Source of the DNA: Hymenobacter amundsenii
GTDB lineage: Bacteria; Bacteroidota; Bacteroidia; Cytophagales; Hymenobacteraceae
Direction: 5' to 3'
Assembly: GCF_002204745.1 (NCBI RefSeq)
Contig: NZ_NIRR01000013.1
Location: 39,436 to 103,435 of the forward strand
DNA: 64,000 nt
Numbering within the stretch: the stretch's first letter is position 1; each line of letters begins with the position of its first letter. Both the position numbers and the translations under genes were made by a program. The notes beneath the pieces are model-generated. The model worked only from the letters and a program-made list of their open reading frames with translations, did not search any database and was not told the DNA's origin. Shown here one piece after another: positions 26,053 to 37,860 of this stretch.

Positions 26053-29000
26053 ATGGTATTTCGATACGCCCGCACGCTGCTGACGGGGTTGGGCCTGACG
26101 GCTTCCCTGGCGGCTTCCGCCCAATCTGCTGCCCGGCCGGCCCACAAGGTTTTCCTGCTGGGCAACACCGCCGGCCCCGACCTGCCCGCCAGCCACCTGA
26201 ATGCCCTACGCCGCACCCTGGAGCAGCAAACCGGTCCGTTTACCGTGGTGCATTTGGGCGATGTGGTGAGCCATGAAGGACTGGGGGGCAAGCAGGATTC
26301 CAGCCGGGCCGGCCAGACCGAGCGCATCGATGCCCTGTTGGCCCTGGTGCAGGGGCTGCCCAATGGCAAGATCTACTTTATACCCGGCGACCAGGATTGG
26401 GCCAACTCCGGCCCCGATGGCCTCAAGCGGGTGCGGCGGCTCGAAAAATACATTGAGGAGCATAACGGGAAGCACACCTTCATCCCCGAAAAAGGCTGCC
26501 CCGGCCCCTACGTGGTCGATGTGGCCCCGCTCGTGCGGCTGGTGGCGCTCAACTCGCCCTGGTTCACCCACCCCTACGACAAGCCCGAGGCCCCTGACAC
26601 CGACTGCTCGACCCTGACCCAGGAGGAATTCCGGGAGCAGCTCCAGGACGTGCTCGACGACACCAAGGGCCGCAACGTGCTGCTGGTGGGCCACCAGCCC
26701 GTCGTCAGCAATGGCGAATACGGTGGGCACCTGCCGGCGGGGCGCTACCTCTGGCCACCAGTGGTGGGGGCGCTCGATGCAGCCTACCGCCAGAACGTGG
26801 GCACCCCCCGCGACCTAGCCAACCCGCGCTACCAGCAGTTCCAGCGCGAAATGCTTAATACCCTGCGCGACCACCCCGGCGCGGTGTATGCCGCCGCCCA
26901 CGACTACAGCCTCCAGCTAACGCCCCAGCAGGGCAGCTACCACCTCGTAGCCGGCTCGTTCGCCGAGTCCCGCTACGTAGCCGACAACCGGCTTTCTCAG
27001 TTCAATGCGTCAAAACAGGGTTTTTCGGAGATGGACTACTACGCCGATGGTACCGTGAAAACCACGTTTTTCACATTCGATGATAGTAATAGCAAGTCCA
27101 GCACTACCTCGGCGCGCAAAGCCTACGATGGCGTGATGGCGCCCAGCCCGGTGCAGGAAGCCCACTCGAGCACGTTGTTCCAGAGTGCCTGCCAGGAGCC
27201 GCGCCTGCCCAATGTGCCGGTCAACAGCTTTATCCCCGAGTGCCCGTCGGCGCCCCGGGGCGTGGCCGAGGTGAAGCCCGACGTGCCCTTCGTAGCGGTG
27301 CAAACGCTGCCGGCCGGAGCCCAGTACGGTGGCTCCCGCTCGTCGCGGTTCTGGCTTGGGCCGGCTTATCGTACCTCCTGGACTCAGCCCGTACAGGTGC
27401 CCACGCTTAACCTCGCTACCGAATCAGGCGGACTGCGACCCTTTGGGCGGGGCGGCGGGCGCCAGACGACTTCGCTCAAGCTCATTGGCGCCGACTCGTC
27501 GGAGTACGTCTTCCGATCGGTTGATAAGGATGTGACCAAGATTCTGCCGCCCGAGCTACGCAACTCCTTCGCCGCCGATGTGCTGCGCGACATCACGCCC
27601 ACGGCCCACCCCTACTCGGCATTAGTTATCAGTTCGCTGCTCGACAAGACCGACATCATCCACGCCCGGCCCCGGCTGTTCGTGCTACCCGATAACCAGC
27701 AGCTCGGCCCCTACCGGGAGGATTACGCCGGCCTGCTGGGTACGCTCGAAGACCGTCCCCAGGACCCCAAATCCAATTTACAAGGGTTCGCGGGGGCCGA
27801 TAACATTCGTCGCTCGTTCAGCTTTTTCCGCCAGCTTTACAAAGACAACGATAACCGCATCGATGCCGTGGCCCTGGGCCGCGCCCGGGCCTTCGATATG
27901 CTGGTAGCCGACTTCGGCAAGCACGAGGACAACTGGAAGTGGGCCGCCTACGAAGACGGCAAGAAGACCCTGTACAAACCCATTCCGCGCGACCGGGACC
28001 AGGCCTTTACGCTCTGGAATGGCGCGCTTACTTATGCGGCCAACCGCGAATGGGCATTGCCGAGTATCGAGGATTTCCAGGCGGAGTTTGGCGATATGAA
28101 AAGCCTGAACTGGCCTGCCCGCCACCTCGACCGGTTTCTGTTGCAAAGCCTGAACCGGGAGCAGTGGCAGGATATTGCCCGGTACTTGCAGGGGCAGCTT
28201 ACCCCGGCCGCCATAGATGAGGCCACCGCCACGCTGCCGCCCGAGCTGAAAGCGCTATCGGCCGACGACCTGAACCGCAAGCTTAAGGCCCGGATTCAGG
28301 AGCTGCCTAAAGCCCTCGACCGCTACTACCTGCTGCTGGCCAAGCGCGTAGATGTGGTGGGCTCCAACAAAGCCGAGGTATTCCAGGTGAACCGCAAAAC
28401 CGACGGCACGGTGCGGGTGCAGATGTTCGACAAGACCAAGGAGGGCGACGGCCCCGCCGGATCAGCCATCTTCGACCGCACTTTCCGGCCCGACGAAACT
28501 GATGAAATCAGCCTCTACGGCCTCGATGGCAAGGACGTGTTTACGGTGACCGGCAACGCCAACAAGAGCATTCTGGTGCGCGTTATCGGTGGAGCTGATA
28601 AGGACCGGATTACCGACGACTCAGGGGTGCGGGGCCTGCGTACGCTCACGAAGGTGTACGATGTGCCCGGCACCGACCTCCAGCTGGGCGCCGAAGCCGA
28701 CAACCGTGCTTCTGACCGGCCGGACGTGAATGCCTATGACCGGGAGCAGTTCGAATTCAACTCCTATCGGCCCACCATCGGGCTGGGTTACAACCGCAAC
28801 GACGGGTTCACGGCCAGCGTGGGGGCGTCGTTTCTGCGCCAGGGCTTTCGCAAGCCGGGCTACAAAAACCGCTACGATTTCCTGCTCGAAGGCAGCACCG
28901 GCGGCCAGCGCCAGTTCACGGCCAGTACCCGCCACCGCTATGCCATCGGCAAAGTCGATGCGGGCGCCTCGTTCAGCTACGGCAGCTACTTCCCGTTCTA

Positions 29001-29835
29001 TAACTTCTTCGGCCTGGGCAACAACGCTAACCTCGATCAGGGTTTGTACGATAACCGGTTCTACCGCGCCCGCTACAAGGGCATCCAGCTCAACGCATTC
29101 CTGGAGCGCACGTTCTTCCAGCGCAGCATCCTGCGCGTGGGCCCGACCTACGAGTACTATAACAACGATTTTACGGCCGACAGCTTCCTGGGTACTTATC
29201 CTTCCCGTCCCGATAACCCTACTCCCGATCCACGCATCAATACCGACTTCCAACGCTTGGTAGGCCTGAATGCCCTGCTCGACCTCGATTTGCGGGACCG
29301 AAAAAGCTTCGCCCGGCGCGGAATACGCCTGCTGGCCCAGCACGACTCCTACCATCAACTTAGCGGCAACAAAGGCAACTTCGGTCTCACCCAGGGCTCG
29401 GCGACGTACTACGGTACGGCCCGCCTGCTGATTCCGGTGACGCTGGTGCTGAAAGGCGGTGGGGCCAAGAACTATGGCAACGACGACGACATTCCGTTCT
29501 ACAAGTTTGCTAACCTGGGCCTGCGCGAGGGGTTGCGCGGCTTCTACCGCAACCGTTTCAGCGGCGACGCCAGCCTGTACTTCAATACTGAACTGCGCCT
29601 GGCCTTGGGCCGCGTGCAAACCTCCTTCGTACCCTTTTCCTACGGCGTGTTCGGCTTTTACGACCGGGGCCGGGTGTACTTCGAGGGTAATTCGCCCGGG
29701 GGCTGGCACCAGGGTTACGGTGCGGGCTTCTACATCGCCCCCGTATCCGAACAGCTGGCTTTCTCGGTTTCTTACCAGAAGTCGGTGGAAAACAACCTCC
29801 TGCAATTCGGCCTTGGTTTCCGAATCGACCAGTAG
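26053..29835 (+). CDS. metallophosphoesterase / kinase-like / BamA-type outer-membrane barrel fusion
   Basis: The 1260-residue protein has a signal peptide (LLTGLGLTASLAASAQS). Residues ~30-310 form a calcineurin-like phosphoesterase: FTVVHLGDVVSHEG, IYFIPGDQDW, VLLVGHQPV and YAAAHDYSLQL, with GDQD replacing the common GNHD. Residues ~590-780 are an uncommon helical domain whose FGKHEDNWKW (~621) and YKPIPRDRDQAF (~641) have the spacing of a catalytic loop (D/K-H-x2-N) and a metal-binding Asp in CotH- or HipA-like atypical kinases; this is inference. A Gly/Asp-rich stretch (LDGKDVFTVTGNANK, VIGGADKDRI; ~820) precedes a C-terminal BamA/surface-antigen beta-barrel (~890-1260) ending in LLQFGLGFRIDQ. 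The enzymatic parts would sit in the periplasm, tethered to the outer membrane. Confidence 0.85.
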   Translation: MVFRYARTLLTGLGLTASLAASAQSAARPAHKVFLLGNTAGPDLPASHLNALRRTLEQQTGPFTVVHLGDVVSHEGLGGKQDSSRAGQTERIDALLALVQGLPNGKIYFIPGDQDWANSGPDGLKRVRRLEKYIEEHNGKHTFIPEKGCPGPYVVDVAPLVRLVALNSPWFTHPYDKPEAPDTDCSTLTQEEFREQLQDVLDDTKGRNVLLVGHQPVVSNGEYGGHLPAGRYLWPPVVGALDAAYRQNVGTPRDLANPRYQQFQREMLNTLRDHPGAVYAAAHDYSLQLTPQQGSYHLVAGSFAESRYVADNRLSQFNASKQGFSEMDYYADGTVKTTFFTFDDSNSKSSTTSARKAYDGVMAPSPVQEAHSSTLFQSACQEPRLPNVPVNSFIPECPSAPRGVAEVKPDVPFVAVQTLPAGAQYGGSRSSRFWLGPAYRTSWTQPVQVPTLNLATESGGLRPFGRGGGRQTTSLKLIGADSSEYVFRSVDKDVTKILPPELRNSFAADVLRDITPTAHPYSALVISSLLDKTDIIHARPRLFVLPDNQQLGPYREDYAGLLGTLEDRPQDPKSNLQGFAGADNIRRSFSFFRQLYKDNDNRIDAVALGRARAFDMLVADFGKHEDNWKWAAYEDGKKTLYKPIPRDRDQAFTLWNGALTYAANREWALPSIEDFQAEFGDMKSLNWPARHLDRFLLQSLNREQWQDIARYLQGQLTPAAIDEATATLPPELKALSADDLNRKLKARIQELPKALDRYYLLLAKRVDVVGSNKAEVFQVNRKTDGTVRVQMFDKTKEGDGPAGSAIFDRTFRPDETDEISLYGLDGKDVFTVTGNANKSILVRVIGGADKDRITDDSGVRGLRTLTKVYDVPGTDLQLGAEADNRASDRPDVNAYDREQFEFNSYRPTIGLGYNRNDGFTASVGASFLRQGFRKPGYKNRYDFLLEGSTGGQRQFTASTRHRYAIGKVDAGASFSYGSYFPFYNFFGLGNNANLDQGLYDNRFYRARYKGIQLNAFLERTFFQRSILRVGPTYEYYNNDFTADSFLGTYPSRPDNPTPDPRINTDFQRLVGLNALLDLDLRDRKSFARRGIRLLAQHDSYHQLSGNKGNFGLTQGSATYYGTARLLIPVTLVLKGGGAKNYGNDDDIPFYKFANLGLREGLRGFYRNRFSGDASLYFNTELRLALGRVQTSFVPFSYGVFGFYDRGRVYFEGNSPGGWHQGYGAGFYIAPVSEQLAFSVSYQKSVENNLLQFGLGFRIDQ

Positions 29836-29856
29836 GCGTACTAGCTGAAAGAAGGT

Positions 29857-29895
29857 ATGCCGCGCAAGCTGCTCCGTTTGCGGCATGCGCGGCAT
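29857..29895. other. short inverted repeat after the barrel gene
   Basis: ATGCCGCGC (29857-29865) and GCGCGGCAT (29887-29895) around 21 bases. No T-run follows, so a terminator role is uncertain. Confidence 0.35.
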
Positions 29896-29946
29896 GGCCT
29901 TCCTTATTGGCCACGTCCGTTAGTCGCGCTACCGACCCCGAAAGCC

Positions 29947-29954
29947 TATATTTG
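29947..29954 (+). promoter_or_regulatory. -7 box (TATATTTG) that decides the ppx start
   Basis: Exact TAnnTTTG, 29 bases before ATG 29983. It makes the upstream in-frame ATG at 29857 impossible as a start from this promoter. Confidence 0.6.
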
Positions 29955-29982
29955 CGCAACTTCCCCCCTGTCTACGCCCTGC

Positions 29983-30978
29983 ATGGATTTTCCCTTACTC
30001 AAACTAGCTGCTATCGATATTGGATCCAACGCCGTGCGCTGCCAGATTTCGGCAGTCCTGCACCACGACAACCGGTACCGGCTCAAGCGAGTGGAGTACG
30101 TGCGCTATCCGTTGCGGCTGGGCGAGGATGTGTTTGCCACCGGTCGGATTTCAGCCAAGAAAGAGGCGAAGTTTCTCAAGTTCATGCACGCGTTGCGCCT
30201 GCTCATGGAGGTGCACGATGTAGCGGCCAACCACTACCTGGTGTGCGCCACCTCGGCCATGCGCACAGCCGAAAACGGGCCCGCCGTAGCCGAGCGCATC
30301 ATGCAGGAGCTGGGCATGAGCGTCCGCATCATCGATGGTCAGGATGAGGCACTTTATATCAACCGGGTAATCGAGCACCTGCTCGAAGACAAGAAGCACT
30401 ACCTACACATCGATGTGGGCGGGGGCAGCACCGAATTCAATATCTACCATAACCGCCGCAAAGTGGCCTCGCAGTCGTTTGAGGTGGGCAGCATCCGGCG
30501 CATGCAGCAGGAAGAGGCGGGCTTGAGCACCGAAGCCATGCGCGCCACCTGGCAGCGCATGGAGGACTGGGTCACCGAAAATGCCCGTCGCTACCACGTG
30601 TCGCGGGCCATCGGCACGGGCGGCAACATCAACAAGCTCTATAGCATGGCCCAGTCGGTAGCCCTCGACAAACCTGTTACCCGCAAGCGCATCGCCGCTT
30701 TGCTCGACCGCATCACCAGCATGAGCATGGACGAACGCGTCAACGTGGCCATGCTCAACCCCGACCGCGCCGACGTTATCGTGCCCGCCGGCCACATTTA
30801 CGTATCGGCAATGGAGTGGGCAGGCATCCAACAGATGATCGTGCCCGATATCGGCCTCAAAGACGGCATGCTCCAAACCCTGTTTGAGGAGCATTTCGAG
30901 GAGTTCCGCGCCACCAACGACCACCGCCCCGGTGGCCCCACCACTACCGTACAAAGCCGCCAGCGGGAAGTGGAGTAA
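29983..30978 (+). CDS. ppx: Ppx/GppA-family exopolyphosphatase
   Basis: The 331-residue protein starts MDFPLLKLAAIDIGSNAVR, the phosphate-1 motif of the ASKHA fold. It continues with CATSAMRTAENG, IIDGQDEALYINRVI and HIDVGGGSTEF (phosphate-2), then GTGGNINKLYSMA. This is the short Ppx/GppA type without the C-terminal HD-like domain. It removes terminal phosphate from polyphosphate or pppGpp. The C-terminal ~25 residues are polar and likely disordered. It runs convergently to ppk1, so the two enzymes of polyphosphate turnover meet tail to tail across a large palindrome. Confidence 0.9.
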   Translation: MDFPLLKLAAIDIGSNAVRCQISAVLHHDNRYRLKRVEYVRYPLRLGEDVFATGRISAKKEAKFLKFMHALRLLMEVHDVAANHYLVCATSAMRTAENGPAVAERIMQELGMSVRIIDGQDEALYINRVIEHLLEDKKHYLHIDVGGGSTEFNIYHNRRKVASQSFEVGSIRRMQQEEAGLSTEAMRATWQRMEDWVTENARRYHVSRAIGTGGNINKLYSMAQSVALDKPVTRKRIAALLDRITSMSMDERVNVAMLNPDRADVIVPAGHIYVSAMEWAGIQQMIVPDIGLKDGMLQTLFEEHFEEFRATNDHRPGGPTTTVQSRQREVE

Positions 30979-30993
30979 GGGTTTGAAGGGGAG

Positions 30994-31107
30994 AAAGAGA
31001 ACGTCATTCAGAGTGAAGCGAAGAATCTCGCGTGCAATGGCAATCCTGCTACCAAGGTTACTATTGCACGCGAGATTCTTCGCTTCACTCTGAATGACGT
31101 TCTCTTT
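30994..31107. repeat. 45-bp-arm palindromic element between ppx and ppk1
   Basis: Arms 30994-31038 and 31063-31107 are perfect inverted copies around a 24-base loop. The ends read AAAGAGAACGTCAT and ATGACGTTCTCTTT. It shares the AGAACGTCAT terminus and GAATCTC/GCATCTC-type core with elements at 48225-48345 and 49791-49909, so it belongs to a dispersed family and is not just a terminator, although it can end both transcripts. Confidence 0.85.
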
Positions 31108-31123
31108 TATATCCTCACGTACC

Positions 31124-33442
31124 TTATGCCAAATCCGCCTCTTCCTGGGCATCGTAGCCGCTGCCCGCACTCATCGGAACTTCTTTTTGGTGGTGCTCGG
31201 CCTCGAATTCGACCTCGCCGAGCACGGGAGGCAACATTTCGGGCGTGATGACGACTACCTCCTCCTTGGGCTTGGCGTTGGCATCTTGGGAGGAAGCGCG
31301 GATGTTGGCCACCGATAGCCAGTCGTCGTAGAGGGCTTCCTGGGGCATCACCACGAGGCTACGGCTGTAGAACTCCTTGTGCAGGTCGGAAACGGCCTCG
31401 CCCTCGACGGGCGTACGGCGCACATAGGCCCCGTCTTCGCGCATTACGTAGGTGTTCTGGTTGTCCTGGAGGTTGTAGTAGAGGATGTTGATGGCCTCGC
31501 GCTTAAGTTGGGGGTTGGCGATGAGAAACAGTGCCTCCAACCGCCGCTCGAAGGAGCGCACCATCATATCGGCCGAGCCGGCGTACAATTTCGGCTTGCC
31601 CGCCTGATGGAAATAGAACATCCGGGCATGCTCCAGGTAGTCGCCCACGATGCTGCGCACCTCTATATTGTCGCTCAGCCCAGCCCGGCCCGGTCGCAGG
31701 CAGCAGATGCCACGCACGATAAACCGGATGGGCACGCCGGCCTTGCTGGCTTTGTAGAACTCGTCAATCATTTCCTTGTCTTCCAGCGAGTTCATCTTCA
31801 TCACAATGCCGCTGGGCAGGCCTTTCTTGGCGTTCTTCACTTCCTCCCGAATCAGGCACACCAACTGCTGGCGCATGTCCTTGGGGGCCGTAATCAGGTA
31901 CTCATACTCGTCGGGCTGGCTGTGGCCGGTGATGACGTTGAAGAATTCCGACACGTCGTGGCCATACACTTCGTCGGTCGTGAGCAGGCTCACATCGGTG
32001 TACACGCGCGAGGTCTGCTCGTTGTAGTTGCCGGTGCCCAAGTGCACATAGCGCGTCACTTTCTCGCCTTCGCGGCGAATAATCATGAGCATCTTGGTGT
32101 GGGTCTTGAACTTGCTGACCCCATAAATCACGAAGCAGCCGGCTTTTTCGAGCCGCGCCCCCTCCCGAATATTGCGCTCCTCATCGAAGCGCGCTTTCAC
32201 CTCAAAGAGTACCGACACGTGCTTGCCGTTTTCGGCGGCCTTTAGCAACGCAGCCGTTACCCGCGAGTCGTCGGCGAGGCGGTAAATAGTTTGCTTGATG
32301 CCCAGCACGTGCGGGTCCTCGGCGGCCTGTTCGAGCAGCCGCACCACCGGATCGATGCTGTTATAGGGGTGGTGCAGCAGCACGTCCTGGTGCTTGAGGT
32401 AGTCGAACAGGTTCTCCTCCACCGTGTCGGGCAAGCTCAAGGGCGATACCGAGGCCGGCTGCTTGAAGCCCTTGCCCCGGAAATTAGGATGCTTCAGAAT
32501 CTGAAACAGCCCTTTCATATCTAGCAATGAGTTGATAACGAATACGTTACCGTTATCGATATTCCACCGCTCGCGCAACACCTGCATGAGAAAATTGGAG
32601 GCGTTTGGCTCTACCTCCAGGCGCACTACCCGGCCTTTTTTGCGGGTTTTGAGGCCCACTTGAATTTCCTTGATGAAGTTGGCATCGATGTCGTCGGACT
32701 CTTCCAGCGTGAAGTCGCCGTTGCGGGTAATCCGGAACAGGTCGGCCGACAGAATCTCTACGTTGCGGAACAGCTTGGGCAGGTTGGCCCGCACGATTTC
32801 CTCGATGGGCACGAACAGCACCTTGTCGCGGCGCGTCAGCTCGAAAAAGCGCGACAGGTTCTGCGGAATCTGCACGAACGTAAGCCGTTCCTGCCCCTTC
32901 TCCATCTCGATGTCGCCCGAGCCCGTACGCGTGACCACCCCAAAGATGAGCATCTGGTTCATCATCATCGGGAAGCCATGGTACGAGTCGTACACCATGG
33001 GCGTGAGCAGCGGAAATACGGTGTTTTTGAAGTAGCCATCAGCCTTCTTCAGCTCCACTTCGGTTAGCTCATCCAAGCCCAGCACCTGGAAGCCGTTTTT
33101 CTCGAACTGCGGCTTCAAATCGTTCAAATATGTCATCGACTGGTCGTTGATGAACCGATGAGCGAAATCAAGCAACTTGCGCCGAAAAGGCATTTCACGC
33201 AGCCCCGAATAATCAACCCGCTCCTTCCCGTAATCGATATAGTTATAAAGCGAACCCACCCGAATCATGAAAAATTCGTCGAGGTTACTACTGGTAATGG
33301 CCATGAACTTGAGCCGGTCGAACAGCGAGCGGCTGGCGTCGCGGGCCTGGTCGAGCACCCGGTAATTGAAGCGCAACCAACTCAGGTCGCGGCTGATGTA
33401 CTTGCTTTTACGGATCAGGTCAGCGGATTTGAAGATTTTCAT
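31124..33442 (-). CDS. ppk1: polyphosphate kinase 1
   Basis: The 772-residue enzyme makes polyphosphate from ATP reversibly. Its N-terminal domain opens SKYISRDLSWLRFNYRVLDQA and SSNLDEFFMIRVGSLYN. The head and catalytic domains hold MLMIIRREGEKVTRYVHLGTGNYNE, with the autophosphorylated His in VHLGTGNYN, and the second His in ARMFYFHQAGKPK. YNSIDPVVRLLEQAAEDP and QTIYRLADDSRVTAALLKAA are also family signatures. The C-terminal ~70 residues (VITPEMLPPVLGEVEFEA) are an acidic extension not needed for catalysis. The start at 33442 gives full family length. Confidence 0.95.
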   Translation of the reverse strand: MKIFKSADLIRKSKYISRDLSWLRFNYRVLDQARDASRSLFDRLKFMAITSSNLDEFFMIRVGSLYNYIDYGKERVDYSGLREMPFRRKLLDFAHRFINDQSMTYLNDLKPQFEKNGFQVLGLDELTEVELKKADGYFKNTVFPLLTPMVYDSYHGFPMMMNQMLIFGVVTRTGSGDIEMEKGQERLTFVQIPQNLSRFFELTRRDKVLFVPIEEIVRANLPKLFRNVEILSADLFRITRNGDFTLEESDDIDANFIKEIQVGLKTRKKGRVVRLEVEPNASNFLMQVLRERWNIDNGNVFVINSLLDMKGLFQILKHPNFRGKGFKQPASVSPLSLPDTVEENLFDYLKHQDVLLHHPYNSIDPVVRLLEQAAEDPHVLGIKQTIYRLADDSRVTAALLKAAENGKHVSVLFEVKARFDEERNIREGARLEKAGCFVIYGVSKFKTHTKMLMIIRREGEKVTRYVHLGTGNYNEQTSRVYTDVSLLTTDEVYGHDVSEFFNVITGHSQPDEYEYLITAPKDMRQQLVCLIREEVKNAKKGLPSGIVMKMNSLEDKEMIDEFYKASKAGVPIRFIVRGICCLRPGRAGLSDNIEVRSIVGDYLEHARMFYFHQAGKPKLYAGSADMMVRSFERRLEALFLIANPQLKREAINILYYNLQDNQNTYVMREDGAYVRRTPVEGEAVSDLHKEFYSRSLVVMPQEALYDDWLSVANIRASSQDANAKPKEEVVVITPEMLPPVLGEVEFEAEHHQKEVPMSAGSGYDAQEEADLA

Positions 33443-33754
33443 AGAGGATGTAACTTAAAACGGCAAAATACAGGAAAAAGGCGCTGTTTAGTGTTTTGGA
33501 AGGCAGAAATGATGGGCTGTTGCCGCTATTATAACAGGCGGGCCCGATGGTTTGAGGCTGTGCTAGCGGATACTGCTTGTCAAATTGCAGCGGCACCAAC
33601 TGGCCTCGCCCCGGCCGATCACCCACTCATAACGCACCTTCGACCACAACGAAGGTGATTTAGTTGCCTTAGTAGCTGTGGGCAGTTCTACAGAAGATAG
33701 CGGCAGGACGCGGCCGAAACCAACCATTTGATGCAAACCATACAACTTAAACTA
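33443..33754. other. intergenic region upstream of ppk1 with no gene seen
   Basis: About 310 bases with no convincing coding frame on either strand. It contains one small hairpin (CACCTTCG 33635-33642 and CGAAGGTG 33650-33657) and, next to the ppk1 start, an imperfect -7-like CAAAATA. It presumably holds the ppk1 promoter, which would be where phosphate control acts, but no clear operator is visible. Confidence 0.5.
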
Positions 33755-33797
33755 AAGCAAAAAGCGCCAATCCGTAATGGAGTGGCGCTTTTTGCTT
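33755..33797 (-). terminator. gyrB terminator
   Basis: Perfect 15-bp arms (33755-33769 and 33783-33797) containing AAAAAGCGCCA and TGGCGCTTTTT, with an A/T run on each side. It serves gyrB on the minus strand. Confidence 0.85.
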
Positions 33798-33834
33798 GAA
33801 CTTTGCCTAGGACAGCGGTTGCGAAGCAGGCTAC

Positions 33835-37337
<3,503 letters not shown>

Positions 37338-37436
37338 AGAAATCACCAAGGGGGGGGAGAGGGAAAGAAAAACGCCAAAAGCTAGCCCTTGAATCCCGTG
37401 GCGGCGTTGCCCCGGCAGCAGTTACTAGCCATCGAC

Positions 37437-37799
37437 CTATAGATCCAGGCGCGTAGTTTCGGCCCGTAAAAACTCCTCGAAGCGGGCTTGGAGCGTGAAA
37501 AACCGCTGAATCAGTTGCTTGCCTTCGGCCGTTACCTCGGCCCCGCCGCCGCGCTTGCCTCCGGCCTGGGTAAGTACCAGCGGCCGGCCGGCCAAGGCGT
37601 TGAGCGAGGTAACCAAATCCCAGGCCCGCTTATACGACATGCCCATTTCCTTGGCCGCCTTCGTGATGGAACCCAGGTTCTGAATCTGTGTCAGCAACTC
37701 CAGCCGACCAATGCCGATAAAACGCTCCTCGTCGGCGGTTTCCATCCAGATTCGGCCGGATAGCTGGAACTTCAGGTCGTCGCGTAGCAGGTTTCTCAT
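37437..37799 (-). CDS. ModE-type winged-helix regulator (DNA-binding domain only)
   Basis: The 120-residue protein is a LysR-like winged helix of the ModE N-terminal kind: GIGRLELLTQIQNLGSITKAAKEMGMSYKRAWDLVTSLN is the helix-turn-helix, and LVLTQAGGKRGGGAEVTAEGKQLIQRF is the wing and dimer helix. It has no molybdate-binding (TOBE/MOP) domain, so metal sensing is doubtful; stand-alone forms are common and often sit near molybdate or other transport genes. None is adjacent here. Targets are unknown. It lies between the propeller gene and dnaB, with about 60 bases to the dnaB stop. Confidence 0.88.
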   Translation of the reverse strand: MRNLLRDDLKFQLSGRIWMETADEERFIGIGRLELLTQIQNLGSITKAAKEMGMSYKRAWDLVTSLNALAGRPLVLTQAGGKRGGGAEVTAEGKQLIQRFFTLQARFEEFLRAETTRLDL

Positions 37800-37860
37800 A
37801 CTCGCAAGATGTTAAAAACCGGCAAATTATACCACTGCCGGCGCGAGAAGTAAGGGCCAT

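Noticed and set aside
33443..33754. Small genes between ppk1 and gyrB
   Set aside because: Short frames on both strands have no start context, family resemblance or codon pattern like the neighbours.
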